From positions 600,249 through 664,248 of the forward strand of contig NZ_KQ758482.1 of the NCBI RefSeq assembly GCF_001456935.1: DNA of 64,000 bases, written 5' to 3'. Source of the stretch: [Bacillus] enclensis (lineage in GTDB: Bacteria; Bacillota; Bacilli; Bacillales; Bacillaceae_B). Positions within the stretch are counted from its first letter, which is position 1, and every line of letters starts with the position of its first letter. The notes under the pieces were generated by a model. That model ran no database searches. It had not been told where the DNA came from and saw nothing but the letters and a program-made list of their open reading frames with translations. A program made the translations under genes and the position numbers. Below are positions 60,923-64,000 of the stretch, in pieces.

Positions 60923-62423
60923 CTTTTTTCCATCCCCTTGACCCAGATGATGCCCTCCATTTGTATCGGGCTTTCAAATCCTTCGGTCTCGTCTTTACCA
61001 TCCAGATTGGTACCCGGATGAGAGTATCTTTCAACCTGCCGACATCCAGCGGGGCAACCGGGTAGAAGTAATACTCTCCAAGTGATTTTAATTTGGATAT
61101 ATGAATGAAGATGAGTATGAGACCAATCACGATGCCGTATATTCCAAAGAGAGCGGCCATCAGCATAAGAGGAAAACCCAGAATCCTTAGTGAAGTGCTC
61201 AATTCATTGGATGGTATGACAAAAGATGAAATCGCTGTGATCGCTACCACAATGACCATCGTGTTCGATACAAGATTCGCTTCCACTACTGCCGTCCCGA
61301 TGACAAGACCTCCGACGACACCGATTGTCTGCGCGATAGGATTCGGCAGCCTGATCGACGCTTCTCGAAGCAATTCAAGGGTAAGCTGCATGATCATGGC
61401 TTCAATGAGCGGTGGAAAAGGAACATATTCCAATGAACTTTTAATCGAGAAAATAATTTCCACCGGGATGATTTCATAATTAAACGAAATGACTGCAATA
61501 TAAAAAGCGGGCAGACAAAGTGCAATCACGAAACTGAATAACCGGACGATCCGGAAGAATGAGCTGATGAATGATCGGTTATTATAATCCTCTGTTGTCT
61601 GTAAAAAACTGAAGAACGTAACAGGAAAGATCAAGACTGTAGGGCTTCCCTCCATGACGAGGGCGACCCTTCCTTCCATCAGGTTAGCAGCCACCCTGTC
61701 CGGCCTCTCTGTATTAAGAAACTGCGGAAAAGGGGAGAAGGAATCATCTTCTAGATATTCTTCAAAATAGCCCGGTGATTGGATCGAGTCTGCAGCGATG
61801 TAGCTGATACGATTTTCGATTCTGTTCAACAAATCAGGATTTGTCAGTTCTGAAACATACACCAGTGCATATTTCGTATTTGTTGTCTCTCCTACGTTTG
61901 CGTATTTTACGGTCACCCTTGGATTTGATATTCTTTCCCTGATGTAGTGAATATTTTTCGTGATGCTTTCGTTAAAACCCTGGTGTGAACCCCGGATTAC
62001 TTTTTCATTCATGGGTTCCTTAATATTCTGGTCCACTTTCGGCATGCTGATCAGGTGCATGTCTTTAGCGCCGTCTATTAATATCAGACAGTGGCCGTCC
62101 ACCATGGCACTCAATGCTTCATCAATATCCGTTGCTTCAATGATCGAATTTGCACTGACTACATTCTCAAGCTTCCCTTCTCTTTTTTCATTGATGGGCT
62201 GAATGACATAAGTTTGCAAATTCTTATTATCAATGACGGAATCCACAAATAAAACAAACAGAGATTTCTCATTGAAAGTGAGCTCTCTGATTTTCAGATC
62301 ATCAGTATTATATAATCCTGTTTTTATTTTTTCTATTCTTTCATCCACGGGGAACGTCTGTCCTTCTTCAGCAGGAATAAGCTGTTTCAATTTCCTCTTA
62401 TTCTTCTTATCAAAACCACTCAT
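60906..62423 (-). CDS. Spore germination receptor subunit, GerA family
   Basis: A 505-residue protein. A large cytoplasmic N-terminal domain (about 1-275) is followed by four or five membrane helices, as in GerAA. Characteristic motifs include RVAANLMEGRVALVMEGSPT (about 242-261), PTVLIFPVTFFSFLQTTEDY and PNPIAQTIGVVGGLVIGTA. With GerB and GerC it forms a germinant receptor in the inner spore membrane. ATG 62423 follows GAAGGTG. It is the first gene of the operon. A forespore sigma-G promoter is expected upstream, but I cannot identify one with confidence. Confidence 0.93.
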   Translation of the reverse strand: MSGFDKKNKRKLKQLIPAEEGQTFPVDERIEKIKTGLYNTDDLKIRELTFNEKSLFVLFVDSVIDNKNLQTYVIQPINEKREGKLENVVSANSIIEATDIDEALSAMVDGHCLILIDGAKDMHLISMPKVDQNIKEPMNEKVIRGSHQGFNESITKNIHYIRERISNPRVTVKYANVGETTNTKYALVYVSELTNPDLLNRIENRISYIAADSIQSPGYFEEYLEDDSFSPFPQFLNTERPDRVAANLMEGRVALVMEGSPTVLIFPVTFFSFLQTTEDYNNRSFISSFFRIVRLFSFVIALCLPAFYIAVISFNYEIIPVEIIFSIKSSLEYVPFPPLIEAMIMQLTLELLREASIRLPNPIAQTIGVVGGLVIGTAVVEANLVSNTMVIVVAITAISSFVIPSNELSTSLRILGFPLMLMAALFGIYGIVIGLILIFIHISKLKSLGEYYFYPVAPLDVGRLKDTLIRVPIWMVKTRPKDLKARYKWRASSGSRGWKKDEKAD

Positions 62424-62512
62424 TTTTTAACACCTTCATCTGGGCTTGTTTCTAAATATTGTCTCCATGAAGATATCAGTTATGCATTTCAGACATAAGG
62501 GCTAACCGTTAA

Positions 62513-63292
62513 TCAGTCAATCCCCTCCCCTTTTCTACCCCAAATTCCTTCGAGAATATGGAGAAAAACATCATTGAATTCTTCAATGTCTCCTACCTTA
62601 TCGACAAATCCCGATATATGTGTTTCTATTTCTCCGAGATCTTGTTTTATTTTTTTAACTGAATGAGAGAAATACTGACTGTCCATTTGTTCCTTGCCTT
62701 GTATTTTCAGGTGCAGGATGTGTTCAATTTCTCTTCTGAGTGATTCTCCGAGATTCAACTCTTTCATTATGGCTGCGATTTGATTTGGAGGAAAAGTACG
62801 CAGCTTTAAGAGCCATAAACTTGATAGGAATGGTCTGATGATATGAATATAGTCTTTTACTTGTGTATACGGCTCTTCCATCAGATTCAAATTCTTTTTT
62901 GCCATTCTTACATAATGTTTAAGCACCTTATAAGCCGAGAAACTATGTTTCGACAGGTCCCTGATTTTTTTTATTGAATCATGTTTCAGATAAATGTTTT
63001 CCTCTGTTAACCATTCAAGAATGGAGGGGTTCGATCTGTGAAGGAGAGAAAGAGCTTTTTTCAGATCCCATCCCGCCAGTTCTAACTGGTAATCCACCTT
63101 CTTTTCTATTACATCCCTTTTCGTTTGAAGGGAGAGATAGTGACGTACTGGATGAACGTAAATGAACCTTACATCGTAATCGCTATGTTCTGACGCGTAT
63201 CCCCAGGCTCTGCTCCCTGCCTCCACTGCGTATAGGATTTTAATTCCGTACTGTTCCTCCAGTTCTAAAAGACTGCTGATTATTCGGTCCAT
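62513..63292 (-). CDS. YcgL-type predicted nucleotidyltransferase
   Basis: A 259-residue protein. The nucleotidyltransferase motif AGSRAWGYASEHSDYDVRF (about 25-43) has the GS and DxD elements of DNA-polymerase-beta-like enzymes. The middle (SNPSILEWLTEEN) and the helical C-terminal part match the COG3541/YcgL group. The target is unknown. It is a single gene between gerA and the BCCT transporter. ATG 63292 lies after a weak AAAGGATG site. Confidence 0.85.
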   Translation of the reverse strand: MDRIISSLLELEEQYGIKILYAVEAGSRAWGYASEHSDYDVRFIYVHPVRHYLSLQTKRDVIEKKVDYQLELAGWDLKKALSLLHRSNPSILEWLTEENIYLKHDSIKKIRDLSKHSFSAYKVLKHYVRMAKKNLNLMEEPYTQVKDYIHIIRPFLSSLWLLKLRTFPPNQIAAIMKELNLGESLRREIEHILHLKIQGKEQMDSQYFSHSVKKIKQDLGEIETHISGFVDKVGDIEEFNDVFLHILEGIWGRKGEGID

Positions 63293-63372
63293 GGACGTTA
63301 TACATCCTTTCTTATCTTAGAATTTGCGAAGGGGTCATCCATTTCTTTATTATTTTTCTTATAAAAAATTAA

Positions 63373-63404
63373 TTACCCCCTGGTTCCCAAAGGTTTCCAG
63401 GGGG
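63373..63404 (-). terminator. Terminator of the BCCT transporter gene
   Basis: CCCCCTGG pairs with CCAGGGGG. On the minus strand an AU-rich stretch with UUUUUU follows after about nine bases. Confidence 0.75.
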
Positions 63405-63416
63405 CTTGGTTGTTAT

Positions 63417-64000
63417 CTATTTATTTTTTGCCCCATTTATTTCTTTCTGGAATGAAAGCAGCATCCCATATGTCATGACCAGAAGGATTACCCCGAGAGG
63501 AAGTGCGGTGATGATAGTCGCTGCCTGAAGCCCGCTTATCCCGCCTGTCCCCATAAGAATTGCCGCGATGGCAGCCAGAATGATACCCCAACTGAACTTT
63601 ACAAAAAACGGGGGATTCAGACTTCCATTTGAGGTTTGCATTCCAAGAACAAATGTTGCAGAGTCAGCAGATGTCACAAAGAATGTAATGATCAGAAACA
63701 GTGATATGACCGAAAGCAGAGCGCTTAATGGCATCTGGTCATAGACGTAAAACAGAGCGGTTTCAAGACTCTGCCCGGCTACATCCACTCCTTTGATCAC
63801 GTCAAAATATAATCCTGTCCCGCCGAACACACCAAACCATAGCGAACAAACCAGGGTAGGCACGATAATGACCGCGACAATGAATTCACGGACCGTCCTC
63901 CCTTTCGATACCCGTGCGATGAATGTTCCGACAAACGGAGTCCACGAGATCCACCATGCCCAGTAAAAGATGGTCCAGTCCTTGACCCATTGATTATCTT
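63417..64000 (-). CDS. BCCT family (betaine/carnitine/choline) transporter, C-terminal part
   Basis: The frame runs off the right edge; the visible 194 codons are the C-terminal part. Near the edge DWTIFYWAWWISWTPFVGTF carries the Trp-rich BCCT signature (substrate box in the eighth helix), followed by IARVSKGRTVREFIVAVIIV. Further down come FVTSADSATFVLGMQTSNG and the last helices, ending in a short charged tail. The family imports glycine betaine or related osmolytes with Na+. It resembles OpuD, but the N-terminal part and the start are outside the window. Confidence 0.93.
   Translation of the reverse strand, partial: DNQWVKDWTIFYWAWWISWTPFVGTFIARVSKGRTVREFIVAVIIVPTLVCSLWFGVFGGTGLYFDVIKGVDVAGQSLETALFYVYDQMPLSALLSVISLFLIITFFVTSADSATFVLGMQTSNGSLNPPFFVKFSWGIILAAIAAILMGTGGISGLQAATIITALPLGVILLVMTYGMLLSFQKEINGAKNK

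Noticed and set aside
62424-62512. Sigma-G promoter upstream of the ger operon
   Set aside because: GCATAA and CAATATT with an 18-base gap only loosely fit the sigma-G consensus, so I do not annotate it.

Overview
The window is one chromosome segment from a spore-forming Bacillaceae (Firmicutes) of moderate GC. Grounds: strong AGGAGG ribosome sites with frequent TTG/GTG starts, U-tailed intrinsic terminators after most genes, and Bacillus-type genes such as a gerABC-type germination operon, a YhcN/YlaJ-type spore lipoprotein, Sda, YojN/YojO, XpaC/YaaN, YkoG/YkoH and YngI. Several gene pairs match Bacillus subtilis families, but the gene order is its own. A Rossellomorea/marine Bacillus relative is my guess and is not shown by the sequence. 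I see no rRNA, tRNA, CRISPR, phage or intact transposase gene.

Layout. 1-8 kb: end of a methyltransferase, a HAD phosphatase, a two-gene unit (cNMP/CBS/nucleotidyltransferase protein plus DEDDh exonuclease), then proline synthesis proC-proB-proA on the minus strand. 8-19 kb: an LCP cell-wall ligase, a B12-riboswitch-controlled btuF-btuC-btuD::cbiZ operon, msrA, an S1 RNA-binding regulator, a fosmidomycin-type MFS pump, a spore lipoprotein and a ZIP transporter. 19-29 kb: ABC-F ATPase, recQ, an amidohydrolase, several tiny genes, a cupredoxin and a D,D-carboxypeptidase. 29-40 kb: xpaC-yaaN, a Na+/H+ antiporter, yojN-yojO, acetyltransferase, DedA and a tandem cyclotransferase. 40-50 kb: acyl-CoA synthetase, sda, odhA-odhB, an Hsp20-like protein and a two-component system headed by a 39-residue membrane peptide. 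50-64 kb: pxpA, yjbQ, small enzymes, a decayed phosphotransferase gene, a TetR-controlled paired SMR exporter, gerA-gerB-gerC, a nucleotidyltransferase and the end of a BCCT transporter.

The most unusual content is non-coding. Three families of palindromic repeats (called A, B and C here) sit in the 3' regions of genes, usually just after the intrinsic terminator. All six well-preserved A copies have the same orientation relative to the gene upstream. Five of the six follow a terminator or its remnant, and most of these hairpins share one AACCCGAACTAAT-type stem. Four of the six A copies carry B nested inside, and one shows an inverted core. C occurs twice, both times directly after a terminator U-tract and in the same orientation. 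Together they look like a system of mobile or co-evolving 3'-end elements.

Seven genes of 37-53 codons with good ribosome sites were found by hand translation: 14044, 25473, 26176, 42285 (sda), 42514, 50122 and 53771. A possible attenuator lies between proC and proB.
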